The notes: generated from the sequence alone by a model not told the origin. A DNA stretch of 46,393 nt from an uncultured Actinomycetes bacterium (GCA_903925705.1 CAIYGJ010000035.1:1-46393), one strand, 5' to 3'; shown: positions 33,566 through 42,092, counted from the first letter of the stretch. Numbers and translations: made by a program.

Positions 33566-33719
33566 GATTACTCCTTTAGAGACTTACGAAGTTGGCAACC
33601 AGTCCCTTAAGCCACAAGCTAGGCGGCTTCAAGATTGGATACAATCCGTCAAAGACCAGCCTAATCGTTTAATTAAAAGGCGCTAGTTCAGGGCTGGCTT
33701 AGGTGAAAAGCCAAAATTA

Positions 33720-34493
33720 CTAGGAGAAATCTGCCTTACCTGGACCATTTTCCACGAAGGATTTCATGCCGACCTTTTGATCGTTGGTATCAAACTGACC
33801 AGCAAATAGGCCTTGCTCCATAACCAAACCATTGGCCAGAAGCTGTTCGCCACCTTTATCGATGCCTCGCTTGGCAGCTTTCATTGCAGTTACAGGCCCT
33901 GAGGCATAGAGATTTGCAAGTTCCATAGATCGCTTCAGCACATCACTTGAGTCAACAACCTCATTAACCAAACCAAGGGTTAAGGCTTCATCAGCGTCGA
34001 CGCGGCGACCAGTAAAAATGAGATCCTTTGCGCGCGATGGCCCAATAAGTCGAGCTAAGCGCTGGGTGCCACCACCGCCAGGAATAATTCCAAGCAAGAT
34101 TTCCGGTTGACCCATAACTGCGTTAGATGCAGCAATTCTGAAGTCACAGCTCAGGGCAAGCTCAAGTCCGCCACCTAGTGCATAGCCAGTGATGGCGGCA
34201 ATAGTTGGAACGGGAATGTCGCCGACCGCATTAAAGCAAGCCTGCAAACCTGGGGTTTCTTGTCTGGCGATTTCGCCGTCCCAATCGATCATTTCTTTAA
34301 TGTCAGCGCCAGCAGCAAATGTGCGTTCGCCGCCGTAAATCACGACAGCGCGAACTTCATCAGAACTTGAAACTTCAAGCGCTACTGCTTTGATTTCTTC
34401 CTGCATGGCTCGGTTTAGCACGTTCATTTTTGGACGGTCTAAATGAATAACTGCAATACGCTCTTGGCGTTCTACTCTGATGAATTCGGACAC
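33720..34493 (-). CDS. Enoyl-CoA hydratase/isomerase (crotonase family)
   Basis: The 257-residue protein hydrates trans-2-enoyl-CoA to 3-hydroxyacyl-CoA in beta-oxidation. The oxyanion-hole segments are FAAGADIKEM (59-68) and GYALGGGLELAL (103-114), and the two catalytic glutamates are Glu111 and Glu131 (MGQPEILLGIIPGGGGTQRL). This full pair indicates hydratase rather than isomerase activity. The start is GTG (34491-34493) with TAGGCT 6 nt upstream and no Shine-Dalgarno. It is a single-gene unit between etfB and the thioredoxin-TPR gene. Confidence 0.93.
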   Translation of the reverse strand: MSEFIRVERQERIAVIHLDRPKMNVLNRAMQEEIKAVALEVSSSDEVRAVVIYGGERTFAAGADIKEMIDWDGEIARQETPGLQACFNAVGDIPVPTIAAITGYALGGGLELALSCDFRIAASNAVMGQPEILLGIIPGGGGTQRLARLIGPSRAKDLIFTGRRVDADEALTLGLVNEVVDSSDVLKRSMELANLYASGPVTAMKAAKRGIDKGGEQLLANGLVMEQGLFAGQFDTNDQKVGMKSFVENGPGKADFS

Positions 34494-34505
34494 GTTATTA
34501 GCCTA
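34494..34505 (-). promoter_or_regulatory. Predicted leaderless promoter of the enoyl-CoA hydratase gene
   Basis: TAGGCT (34500-34505 on minus) ends 6 nt before the GTG start. The identical hexamer and distance occur upstream of nadR, the PduO-type gene and rbsK. Confidence 0.5.
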
Positions 34506-34543
34506 TCTACCGATTGGGTATCAACGAAACTTTTAAGACTAAT

Positions 34544-35491
34544 TTAGAAAAGCGCGTTGGTTAATGCGATTCTTGCCTTTGCAACAGCGGGATCTGTTGG
34601 ACCTGCAATTTCAAAAAGTTCTAATACTCGCTCGCGGGTTTTATCCCGATCAGTACCGGCTGTATTTCGTAAATGTTCAATCAATAGTTCAAAGGCATCA
34701 GAAAACTCGCCCATTAAGAACGTGGAGTCTGCAGCGCGTAACACAGAATCAGTATCCAGCGTTATGTTTTCAATATCCGCAGCTAAGTCGCGGCCATCAG
34801 TTCGCTGCAGCAGATTTACATTTAGTAAACCTATTTTTGCAATTGCATCGCCAGGGGTGACAGACAGAATTTCTTTATAGGCGGCTGCGGCTGCGTCCCA
34901 TTCACCGGATTCCAGCGCCGCTTCAGCTGCATCAAACCTTGGGTCACTTGGTGGCTGGTGTGCTTGATTATCAATGCTTGAATCTTGTACCGCGTCTTGC
35001 TCGATTCCAGCGCGACCAGTGATGCCTGCTTTTTCGGCTTCAAGCAGTAAGGCATCCAAAACTTGGCGCACTTGTGACTCCGGCATCGCGCCCTGGAACA
35101 TCGGCGCTACTTGCCCACCGATTACTACGAAAACCGCTGGAATCGATTGCACCTGAAAAGCGGCAGCGATTTGCTGTTCGGCATCTACATCCACTTTGGC
35201 GAGGATCCAGCGTCCGTCGTATTCGAGCGCAAGCTTTTCCAAGATTGGCGAGAGTTGTTTACAGGGCTCACACCATGTTGCCCAAAGGTCGACTACCACT
35301 GGGACCGTCATCGATCGGGTAATTACATCTGCTTCAAAACTTGCAGTAGTGACATCAATAATCAAATTGCTTGCAACGGGATCTGCGGCGCGTTGTGCCG
35401 CAGCTTGGGCTGCTTTGGCTTGAGCTTCTCGCGCTGCGGCAACTGCGCCAAGATCTATGGCACCTTGCAAGTTCATATTGGATTGGTTCAC
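34544..35491 (-). CDS. Thioredoxin-TPR co-chaperone (CnoX/YbbN-like)
   Basis: The 315-residue protein joins an alanine-rich N-terminal helix (14-40), a thioredoxin domain (about 44-150) with a complete redox motif ATWCEPCKQ (Cys74, Cys77), and a C-terminal helical TPR-like region (about 183-315). E. coli CnoX has the same layout and holds client proteins for GroEL and DnaK under oxidative stress; its redox motif is degenerate, whereas this one keeps CxxC and may be catalytically active. The start is taken as GTG 35489-35491, because CACAAT lies 6 nt upstream; ATG 35474-35476 (five codons in) is the alternative. It follows meaB by 26 nt. Confidence 0.88.
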   Translation of the reverse strand: MNQSNMNLQGAIDLGAVAAAREAQAKAAQAAAQRAADPVASNLIIDVTTASFEADVITRSMTVPVVVDLWATWCEPCKQLSPILEKLALEYDGRWILAKVDVDAEQQIAAAFQVQSIPAVFVVIGGQVAPMFQGAMPESQVRQVLDALLLEAEKAGITGRAGIEQDAVQDSSIDNQAHQPPSDPRFDAAEAALESGEWDAAAAAYKEILSVTPGDAIAKIGLLNVNLLQRTDGRDLAADIENITLDTDSVLRAADSTFLMGEFSDAFELLIEHLRNTAGTDRDKTRERVLELFEIAGPTDPAVAKARIALTNALF

Positions 35492-35507
35492 GTCACTATT
35501 GTGACGT
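35490..35507. promoter_or_regulatory. Palindrome over the start and -10 of the thioredoxin-TPR gene
   Basis: ACGTCAC-TATT-GTGACGT is a perfect 7-bp inverted repeat that covers the GTG start and the proposed -10 hexamer (35498-35503). A repressor bound there would block transcription. No cognate regulator is identifiable in the window. Confidence 0.4.
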
Positions 35508-35517
35508 ATTTTCCGCG

Positions 35518-36453
35518 CTAAGAGTTATTCAAGTCCTGCAAAATCTGCTGGACGGCTAATTCAGTTGAGATTGAGCCACTTGCCACTTGAGTGCTGAGTG
35601 AATTCAAGGTTGCTGTATTTAGATTCATGTGCTCGGTTATTGAATCCAGCACAGCCCGACGAAGATTAAGTTTGGCGCGTTCGACTGAACGCAATCCCCG
35701 CTCACCTGACGAAACTGCCCACTCATGATGCTTGGAAATTGCCTTTACTAAGTCAGGTAAGCCTTGGCCAGTAGTGGCAACTGTCGTGACAATTTCAGGT
35801 GTCCAAGTTTTCGAATTTGCTGATCCGAGTCCGATCATGGAACGCAGTTCTCTGACAACGCCTTCAGCGCCATCACGATCAGCCTTGTTCACCACATAGA
35901 CATCGGCAATTTCTAGAATTCCAGCTTTTGCAGCCTGAACACCGTCACCTGCACCGGGTGCAAGAACTAATACAACGGTGTCAACGGCGTTTACGACATC
36001 GACTTCGGACTGACCCACGCCAACCGTTTCGACAATGATTACGTCAAAGCCAACAGCATCCAAAATCTTTGCTGCCGCTTGAGTTGCACTTGATAGTCCA
36101 CCAAGTTGTCCACGCGATGACATAGATCGAATAAATACACCTTCGTCTAAGGCATGCTCTTGCATTCGAATTCGATCACCGAGCAGTGCGCCTCCAGTCA
36201 CGGGTGATGAAGGATCAACAGCCAAAACTGCAATACGCAGTCCTTGCTTTCGATACTCAGCAATTAAGGCACCGGTCGTAGTTGATTTACCAACTCCAGG
36301 CGGACCCGTAACGCCAATTAATAATGCAGTTCCAGAATCTGGCAGCCCAGATAGTAAATCAGCTAACTCAGGTGTGCCGTCTTCGATAACGCTTAGTGCC
36401 TTACCTAAGGCGCGCCCGTCTCCAGTGACTGCTGCTTCAAGTAGGGAGTGCAT
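35518..36453 (-). CDS. meaB: Methylmalonyl-CoA mutase-associated GTPase MeaB
   Basis: The 311-residue G3E-type P-loop GTPase protects and reloads adenosylcobalamin in methylmalonyl-CoA mutase. The P-loop is GVTGPPGVGKSTTTG (47-61), followed by VDPSSPVTGGALLGDRIRM, the ETVGVGQSE switch motif and NKAD for guanine recognition. The C-terminal helix (about 270-311) is the usual dimerisation arm. It follows the thiolase gene by 11 nt. A methylmalonyl-CoA epimerase and a cobalamin adenosyltransferase are nearby, but the mutase itself is not in the window. Confidence 0.95.
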   Translation of the reverse strand: MHSLLEAAVTGDGRALGKALSVIEDGTPELADLLSGLPDSGTALLIGVTGPPGVGKSTTTGALIAEYRKQGLRIAVLAVDPSSPVTGGALLGDRIRMQEHALDEGVFIRSMSSRGQLGGLSSATQAAAKILDAVGFDVIIVETVGVGQSEVDVVNAVDTVVLVLAPGAGDGVQAAKAGILEIADVYVVNKADRDGAEGVVRELRSMIGLGSANSKTWTPEIVTTVATTGQGLPDLVKAISKHHEWAVSSGERGLRSVERAKLNLRRAVLDSITEHMNLNTATLNSLSTQVASGSISTELAVQQILQDLNNS

Positions 36454-36464
36454 TGCGAATGTGC

Positions 36465-37640
36465 CTAAGGAACTCTGATGATCAGAGCGTCACCTTGACC
36501 GCCGCCGCCACATAAAGCAGCTGCGCCGGTACCACCACCGCGACGCTTCAATTCATTTGCCAAGTGCAGCACGATTCGTGCGCCAGACATTCCAATTGGA
36601 TGGCCAAGAGCAATTGCCCCACCATTTACGTTGACTTTAGAGTCATCGATACCAAGTTGATCCATGCTGACTAGTGCTACAGAGGCGAATGCTTCATTCA
36701 TTTCATAAAGATCAAATCCAGCTGGGTCCAATCCAACTTTTGCAGCCGCCTTTTTTATAGCGCGCGCTGGCTGGGCCACCAAAGATGCGTCCGGTCCTGC
36801 GACCATTCCATGCGCCAAAATTTCGGCTAGAACTATTAGTCCAAGTTCAGCCGCTTTCTTTTCGCTCATGACAATTACGGCAGCTGCGCCATCACTAATT
36901 TGTGAGGATGAACCAGCAGTAATTGTTCCGTTTAGATCAAATGCCGGTCGTAATTTGGAAAGGGATTCAGTAGTTGTTTCGGTGCGCACACCTTCATCGG
37001 TTGCAAACAGGATTGGATCTCCTTTTCGCTGTGGGATTGAAACAGGAACAATCTCATCAGCAAAAAGTCCGGCAGCATGCGCGGCTGCGGCTCTTTGGTG
37101 CGACTTTGCGGAGAACTCATCCTGGCGTTCGCGCGAGATTTTTTCTACTGCTGTGTACTTGTCAGTTGCTTCGCCCATACCAAGTTGGTCAATTGCGCAG
37201 TAAAGTCCATCAAATGCCATGGTGTCTTTAAGAACCCAGTCGCCGTACTTCATGCCTTCGCGACTCCCCACAAGAACATGTGGTGCGTTAGTCATACTTT
37301 CCATGCCACCAGCTACAACTACATCTGCTTCACCAGAACGAATCAGTTGATCTGCCATCGCGATTGCATTGATTCCTGACAAGCAAACTTTATTAATGCT
37401 TATTGCTGGTACTTCAAGACCGATTCCGGCTTTGATGGCTGCTTGGCGAGCAGGCATCTGGCCGACTCCAGCCTGCAAAACATGCCCCATGATTACGTAA
37501 TCAACATCAGATGCTGATACGCCGGATTTTTCTAAAGCCCCACGAATTGCGGTAGCACCAAGTTCAACTGCAGAGACATCTTTTAACGAACCAAGCAATC
37601 GACCGATTCCGGTGCGAGCTCCACCAACAATGACTGACAT
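36465..37640 (-). CDS. Acetyl-CoA C-acetyltransferase (thiolase)
   Basis: The 391-residue type II thiolase condenses or cleaves acetoacetyl-CoA or longer 3-oxoacyl-CoA. The acyl-accepting Cys86 is in [11 protein letters not shown], the general-base His347 in [14 protein letters not shown], and the second cysteine Cys377 in ALCGGGGQG. The N-terminus [14 protein letters not shown] is typical of actinobacterial acetoacetyl-CoA thiolases. AAAGG lies about 7 nt before the ATG. It is divergent from methylmalonyl-CoA epimerase and precedes meaB; the same three-gene grouping is known in Streptomyces. Confidence 0.95.
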   Translation of the reverse strand: MSVIVGGARTGIGRLLGSLKDVSAVELGATAIRGALEKSGVSASDVDYVIMGHVLQAGVGQMPARQAAIKAGIGLEVPAISINKVCLSGINAIAMADQLIRSGEADVVVAGGMESMTNAPHVLVGSREGMKYGDWVLKDTMAFDGLYCAIDQLGMGEATDKYTAVEKISRERQDEFSAKSHQRAAAAHAAGLFADEIVPVSIPQRKGDPILFATDEGVRTETTTESLSKLRPAFDLNGTITAGSSSQISDGAAAVIVMSEKKAAELGLIVLAEILAHGMVAGPDASLVAQPARAIKKAAAKVGLDPAGFDLYEMNEAFASVALVSMDQLGIDDSKVNVNGGAIALGHPIGMSGARIVLHLANELKRRGGGTGAAALCGGGGQGDALIIRVP

Positions 37641-37762
37641 TAGAGGCCTTTCAGGTCAGGAAAAATGCGGAAAATTGCGCGTGATGTGCAAAATCCCCTA
37701 CTGTCACCTTAGCGATGTTCCTGCCCTTAATAGGAATCCGCCCAATGATTGCGAGGAATGCA

Positions 37763-38203
37763 ATGGCCAACTTAAGTGCTGCTCTAGGTGGAACGCTGCT
37801 GGGAATCGATCATGTCGGGTTGGCAGTTAGAGATTTAGACGAGGCAATCGCACGCTGGTCAAAGACCTTTGGGCTTGAAGTTTCGCATCGCGAGATCAAT
37901 GAGTCACAAGGTATTGAAGAAGCGATGCTCGACTTGGCCGACGGTACTCGTCTGCAACTATTGGCACCACTAAACCCCGAATCAACAATTGCTAAGTTTC
38001 TAGAACGAAGTGGTGAAGGAATGCAGCAGCTTGCATTTCGAGTAACTGACATTGAAGAAGCTATGGCCAATGTCTTAAATGCAGGAATGCGTTTGATTTA
38101 CCCTGAATCTCGAATTGGAACCGCCGGATCCCGAATCAACTTTGTACATCCAAAGGATGTTGGCGGAGTTCTTGTTGAACTTGTCCAGCCAGTAGATCAC
38201 TAG
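37763..38203 (+). CDS. mce: Methylmalonyl-CoA epimerase
   Basis: The 146-residue vicinal-oxygen-chelate protein epimerises (2S)- and (2R)-methylmalonyl-CoA. It has two glyoxalase-like modules: GIDHVGLAVRDLDEAI with metal ligand His17, and a second starting GMQQLAFRVTDIEEAM. The metal-binding histidine usually found in the HH of the second module is Gln here; I recall QQ in other actinobacterial homologues but cannot confirm it. I chose ATG 37763, because GAGG lies 6-7 nt upstream; in-frame ATGs at 37715 and 37745 exist. It is divergent from thiolase-meaB, so the propionate-branch genes flank one control region. Confidence 0.92.
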   Translation: MANLSAALGGTLLGIDHVGLAVRDLDEAIARWSKTFGLEVSHREINESQGIEEAMLDLADGTRLQLLAPLNPESTIAKFLERSGEGMQQLAFRVTDIEEAMANVLNAGMRLIYPESRIGTAGSRINFVHPKDVGGVLVELVQPVDH

Positions 38204-38212
38204 CGAAGATTT

Positions 38213-38265
38213 TTATTCTGACTTGTTTAACAAGTAGGTTTCTATTCCGACTTGTTCAACAAGTC
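38213..38265 (-). repeat. Duplicated 3' end of the alpha/beta-hydrolase gene with silent differences
   Basis: The last seven codons plus stop of the hydrolase gene (38242-38265 on minus, DLLNKSE-stop) recur 29 nt further downstream (38213-38236), 20 of 24 bases identical. Three of four differences are silent or stop-for-stop (TTG/TTA, TCG/TCA, TAG/TAA); the outermost codon differs GAC/TAC. Each copy contains a palindrome, ACTTGTT-N-AACAAGT (38221-38235 and 38250-38264). Confidence 0.85.
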
Positions 38266-38994
38266 GTTCCACCGCGACATCTCGCCATCCCAAGTCCAAC
38301 TTAGTTCTGGCATGTCGGGACGTATCCGCTGCAGTGCCTGATTCCACGCAATGCGAACAAATTTTTCGCCAACCCAAAGATGGCGACATTCAGGGATGGC
38401 AATAACTTCACATTGCGGAACTATTGCGAACTTTTCTTTCGCTTCAGGTGGTTTTAAATAATCATCAAGTTCGGGAACCAATGCTGTTAGCGGGCGACCA
38501 GAATTTGCCCAAGACTTGAGATTGTCTTCATTACTCCACATCAATGGTGGACTAAACAGAACTGCGCCTTGTACTGGATCTACATTGCCGTGCATCAAAG
38601 TTACGTCGGTGCCAAACGACCAACCAACTAGCCAGATATTTTCTAAGCCACGGTCTTGCGCAAACCGCAAGGCGGATTTCAAATCCAGACCTTCTGAAAC
38701 ACCTTGGTCGTAAACGCCTTCGCTAGTACCGGCTGGACTAGTAGTTCCGCGGGTATTCCATCTCAAGATTGCAACATCAGCTAACGCAGGTAATCGCCAA
38801 GCAGCCTTTTTAAACAAATGGCTGTCCATCATTCCGCCGCCGGTTGGATTGGGATGTAGCAACAATATTGTGGCTTTTGGTTTCTCGGAAACTGGCAGTG
38901 CCAATTCACCGACTAAGCGCAGGTTGTCATCAGTAACCAAAGTTATTGATTCGCGTTTCGCCGGCAAGACGCTATTAGAAACGATTTCAGCCAT
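38242..38994 (-). CDS. Alpha/beta-fold hydrolase
   Basis: The 250-residue protein has the alpha/beta hydrolase fold: a strand followed by LLLHPNPTGGGMMDSH (oxyanion region, about 45-59), the nucleophile elbow GWSFGTD with Ser126, and a C-terminal histidine in PECRHLWVGEKF that could complete the triad. It resembles the dipeptidyl-peptidase/CocE-like cytoplasmic hydrolases often annotated in Actinobacteria without substrate. No signal peptide is present. Its start overlaps the zinc-ribbon protein stop by one base (TGATG). Its last codons are repeated downstream. Confidence 0.85.
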   Translation of the reverse strand: MAEIVSNSVLPAKRESITLVTDDNLRLVGELALPVSEKPKATILLLHPNPTGGGMMDSHLFKKAAWRLPALADVAILRWNTRGTTSPAGTSEGVYDQGVSEGLDLKSALRFAQDRGLENIWLVGWSFGTDVTLMHGNVDPVQGAVLFSPPLMWSNEDNLKSWANSGRPLTALVPELDDYLKPPEAKEKFAIVPQCEVIAIPECRHLWVGEKFVRIAWNQALQRIRPDMPELSWTWDGEMSRWNDLLNKSE

Positions 38995-39266
38995 CAGTAC
39001 TTACTCGGAGTTCTACGTTTCCAACAGGCAGTATGCCAATGTCGTCTCTCATCAGCCGAATAGTCCACATTCCACGCAACTATGTGTGCGGTGCCTGGCT
39101 GGATATCTCCTTGGCAACCTGGGCAACGGTAAACCTTCACCGATGTCTCACCAGTTAGCGAGGTAACTTGCCATTCACCATCAGAGTGATTTTCGGTGCG
39201 CCCAAAACTACCAAGCTTTAGCTCTGGTGGCTCTTGATTTGGCTCTCTTCGGTTTCGGCGCCCCAT
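38994..39266 (-). CDS. Small zinc-ribbon-like conserved protein
   Basis: The 90-residue protein has a basic start (MGRRNRREPNQEPPE) and a probable zinc site made from Cys48 and Cys51 (RCPGCQ), His61, and HWHTACW (His76/His78, Cys81). I recognise it as a conserved actinobacterial hypothetical, sometimes annotated 'ATP/GTP-binding protein' without support. Function is unknown. It is coupled to the hydrolase gene by a one-base overlap. TAGAAT lies 6 nt before the ATG, so it probably opens a two-gene leaderless unit. Confidence 0.75.
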   Translation of the reverse strand: MGRRNRREPNQEPPELKLGSFGRTENHSDGEWQVTSLTGETSVKVYRCPGCQGDIQPGTAHIVAWNVDYSADERRHWHTACWKRRTPSKY

Positions 39267-39278
39267 GGTCTCATTCTA
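39267..39278 (-). promoter_or_regulatory. Predicted leaderless promoter of the zinc-ribbon/hydrolase pair
   Basis: TAGAAT (39273-39278 on minus) ends 6 nt before the ATG at 39264-39266. No Shine-Dalgarno is seen. Confidence 0.5.
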
Positions 39279-39296
39279 AGTTCAAATCGCAATTTG

Positions 39297-40418
39297 TTAG
39301 AGCGGCATAGGTTGATAGGCCGCAATTCCAGTTCGCTCTGAAAGTTCCGCCTGTGCAGCCCTAACTTTTTCAATACCAATCTTTTCGATGACTTCAAAAG
39401 GACCTTCGGGTAAGCCGCAGCCGAGTTTCATGCCCGAATCAATATCAGCTTTTGTGGCATATCCCGTTGCTTCCATCGCAATGCAGTCGCCGAGGTATGC
39501 CATAAGCAGGTCATTATGAACTTGGTTTTTGGCTGATTCATTTGAGTCTGTAGGAATTGCTAGTTTCTCGGCATAGTCATAGAAACCGGATCCAGTTTTG
39601 CGACCCTTGTTACCTGCCGCAACTAGTTTGACCATGCCCTCTGCAGGTAGATCAATTTCTAAATTGGTATCCGCATGAATGGTTTTCAGGATTTCAACAC
39701 AAGTGTCAATGCCAATCAAATCCAAAAGCTCACAAGGCCCCATTGGATAACCAGAGTGCTCGCGCATTGCTGCATCCATTTGCTCTTTGGATGCCTGACC
39801 AGAATCCAGGATTTGTACTGCGTGATTTAAATATCTAAGTAAAAGTTTGTTAACGATAAAGCCTGGCTGATCTGAAATTTGTGCCAAGTGCTTGCCTAGC
39901 GAGTTTCCTAGTTCAACAATTTCAGATACGACCTGGCTATCTGAGCGCGCAGTTGAAATTACTTCAACAAATTTTTGAACTGGCGCTGGATTAAAGAAAT
40001 GTATTCCGATTACTTTGGCAGGACGCGAAGTTGCATTTGCAATTTCAGTAACCGACAAGCTCGAAGTGTTTGTAGCCAGAATTCCAGTTGGCTTTACTGC
40101 TGCATCTAGTTTGGAAAAAATCTCTACTTTTAAGGAAAGGATCTCAGGTGCCGCTTCAATTACTAGATCGCAATTTGCGAGCAACTCAAACGCTTCACCA
40201 AATGAAACCTTTGCAGTAATTTCATCACTTTGCTCTTGGATTAACTTGCCTTTCGAAACTGCTCTTCCTAGAGATTTGGCTAGATTCGATTTGCCTGCGT
40301 CAACGGCAGCGGCAGACTCAGCAACTCCAACTACTTCGTAACCGGCGCGGGCAAATACTTCAACAATGCCAGCTCCCATAATTCCTAGACCGACAACACC
40401 GATTTGCGAAAAGCTCAT
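39297..40418 (-). CDS. 3-hydroxyacyl-CoA (3-hydroxybutyryl-CoA) dehydrogenase
   Basis: The 373-residue NAD-dependent enzyme oxidises 3-hydroxyacyl-CoA. The Rossmann domain (about 1-183) has VVGLGIMGAGI, and the catalytic histidine is in GIHFFNPAPVQKFVEVI. Two consecutive 3HCDH C-terminal domains follow (about 185-280 and 290-372), so it is longer than the usual single-domain 280-residue enzymes. I chose ATG 40416-40418; a longer in-frame extension of 59 residues has no similarity and runs into the divergent gene. CAGACT lies 6 nt before the ATG. With enoyl-CoA hydratase, thiolase and ETF it completes a beta-oxidation set apart from acyl-CoA dehydrogenase. Confidence 0.93.
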   Translation of the reverse strand: MSFSQIGVVGLGIMGAGIVEVFARAGYEVVGVAESAAAVDAGKSNLAKSLGRAVSKGKLIQEQSDEITAKVSFGEAFELLANCDLVIEAAPEILSLKVEIFSKLDAAVKPTGILATNTSSLSVTEIANATSRPAKVIGIHFFNPAPVQKFVEVISTARSDSQVVSEIVELGNSLGKHLAQISDQPGFIVNKLLLRYLNHAVQILDSGQASKEQMDAAMREHSGYPMGPCELLDLIGIDTCVEILKTIHADTNLEIDLPAEGMVKLVAAGNKGRKTGSGFYDYAEKLAIPTDSNESAKNQVHNDLLMAYLGDCIAMEATGYATKADIDSGMKLGCGLPEGPFEVIEKIGIEKVRAAQAELSERTGIAAYQPMPL

Positions 40419-40504
40419 GTGGATAGTCTGGCAGACTGCAGTAAATCTGAGTAAGTGCCAGACTTTATTCTGCGGTTTTGGACAGATTGCGACAGACTTA
40501 AGTC

Positions 40505-40834
40505 GTGCCAGCTTGGAATTCCTTTTCGTACTTCTTCGGTCCGCTTGTGGCATTTTCGGGCCTAGGGCTAATGGTCTTAATCTTGCGCTGGGCATTTGCT
40601 CGAGGTGGTTCAGTTGTTGAACGGCCTGCTAAATCAGGAAACCCGGATGAATATGGAATGTTGATTCCAGTGGCCTCCCCAGGAAACTACATCGAAGGTG
40701 AAGTCTTAAGAAGATCTTTAGTTGATGCAGGGTTGCGAGCGAGTTTGGCCCAAACTAACGACGGGCCTCGAATTATGGTCTGGCCCAAAGATGTTGAATC
40801 CGCAAAAAAGATACTTAAGAAAGCGTCGGGCTAG
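40505..40834 (+). CDS. Small membrane protein with DUF2007-like domain
   Basis: The 109-residue protein has one N-terminal transmembrane helix (about 9-32, [20 protein letters not shown]), a short linker, and a C-terminal DUF2007-like domain (about 52-107: [20 protein letters not shown] ... [16 protein letters not shown]). This domain resembles signal-transducing PII-like folds but has no assigned role. The start is GTG at 40505, with CAGACT 6 nt upstream, the mirror of the divergent dehydrogenase promoter. Its end overlaps the murA end by 20 nt, an unusual tail-to-tail overlap that leaves no terminator space. Confidence 0.75.
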   Translation: MPAWNSFSYFFGPLVAFSGLGLMVLILRWAFARGGSVVERPAKSGNPDEYGMLIPVASPGNYIEGEVLRRSLVDAGLRASLAQTNDGPRIMVWPKDVESAKKILKKASG

Positions 40835-42092
40835 ACTTGCGAACAATGTTGGCGCCAAGTGCGCTCAACTGCTTTTCAAAGGCTACATATCCGCGATCGA
40901 TATGTTCAACGGCGTGAACTGTAGTTTCGCCTTCGGCAACAAGTCCTGCCAAAACTAATCCAGCACCGGCTCGAATATCAGTGGCTTCCACTGGCGCACC
41001 GGACAATTGCGAGCGACCTCTAATTAACGCGTGATGTCCATCAGTTCGAACTTCAGCGCCCAGGCGGGATAGTTCCTGAACAAATCTAAATCGGGCTTCA
41101 AATAGATTTTCAGTAACCATCGCAGAGCCCTCGGCAATGGAATTAAGCGCTATGAATTGTGGCTGTAGGTCTGTTGGAAATCCGGGATAAGGCAGCGTTA
41201 CAACATCAATAGCGGTTGGCCGCTTATTCATTTGAATTCGAAAACCATCGCTTATCGTTTCGACTTCAGCTCCAGAAGTAACAAGTTTTTCAAGAGCAAT
41301 CGAAAGATGTTCGCTATTTGCATTGTGAACGGTGATGTCGCCACCAGTTATTGCTGCGGCCACCGCCCACGTTCCGGCAACAATTCGATCAGCAACTGTC
41401 GTGTGTTCGACCGCTTGCAGACTTGAAACACCAGTAACTGTGAGTAGTGACGTACCAACACCGTCAATCTGTGCACCCATGTCTAGCAACATGCTGCAGA
41501 TGTCAACAATTTCTGGTTCGCGAGCCGCGTTATCGATTACCGTTACACCGTTTGCAGTAACTGCCGCCATCAACAATGTTTCAGTTGCACCAACGCTTGG
41601 AAAATCTAAATAAACATGTGTTCCGACCAGCCCACCATCTGGCGCATGAACAACAAGGTAGCCATGTTCATTTGCAACAGTTGCGCCCATACGCTCTAAA
41701 CCAGCAGTGTGCATGTCTAATCCGCGAGAGCCAATTGCGTCACCACCAGGTAAGGCAACATCGGCTGCGCCAGTTCTGGCAACAAGCGGACCAAGTACCG
41801 CAATTGATGCGCGCATTCTGCGAACTAAGTCGTAGTCAGCACGATGTTCAATTGTTTCGGGAACTTCAATTTCAACCGTTTCCGTATCAGCGTCATAACT
41901 CACCGAACAGCCAAGTCGGCGAAGTAGCTCGGCCATAATTGTTACATCCAAGATGTTTGGAACTGCGTGAATAATCGTTTTTCCAGGAGCAAGCAATGCA
42001 ACAGCCATAAGTTTTAAACTGCTGTTTTTTGCGCCAGTCACATGCACCTCGCCTACTAGGCGGGCGCCCCCTTGAATTCGAAAAACATCCAC
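40815..42092 (-). CDS. murA: UDP-N-acetylglucosamine 1-carboxyvinyltransferase MurA
   Basis: MurA transfers enolpyruvate from PEP to UDP-GlcNAc, the first committed step of peptidoglycan synthesis, in the cytoplasm. The 425-residue protein has both inside-out alpha/beta domains, with [15 protein letters not shown] (20-34) near the start. The position of the fosfomycin-alkylated cysteine (Cys115 in E. coli) is Asp118 in [15 protein letters not shown], as in mycobacterial MurA, so intrinsic fosfomycin resistance is expected. The start is GTG (42090-42092), with TATTCT 8 nt upstream. It is divergent from the adenosyltransferase gene. Confidence 0.96.
   Translation of the reverse strand: MDVFRIQGGARLVGEVHVTGAKNSSLKLMAVALLAPGKTIIHAVPNILDVTIMAELLRRLGCSVSYDADTETVEIEVPETIEHRADYDLVRRMRASIAVLGPLVARTGAADVALPGGDAIGSRGLDMHTAGLERMGATVANEHGYLVVHAPDGGLVGTHVYLDFPSVGATETLLMAAVTANGVTVIDNAAREPEIVDICSMLLDMGAQIDGVGTSLLTVTGVSSLQAVEHTTVADRIVAGTWAVAAAITGGDITVHNANSEHLSIALEKLVTSGAEVETISDGFRIQMNKRPTAIDVVTLPYPGFPTDLQPQFIALNSIAEGSAMVTENLFEARFRFVQELSRLGAEVRTDGHHALIRGRSQLSGAPVEATDIRAGAGLVLAGLVAEGETTVHAVEHIDRGYVAFEKQLSALGANIVRKSSPTLS

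Noticed and set aside
37715..37762. Longer methylmalonyl-CoA epimerase starting at ATG 37715
   Set aside because: The extra 16 residues do not resemble the family, and GAGG with good spacing supports ATG 37763. A leaderless longer form cannot be excluded.
40419..40595. 59-residue N-terminal extension of the 3-hydroxyacyl-CoA dehydrogenase
   Set aside because: It is basic, lacks family similarity and overlaps the divergent DUF2007-like gene; the Rossmann fold begins right after the ATG at 40418.
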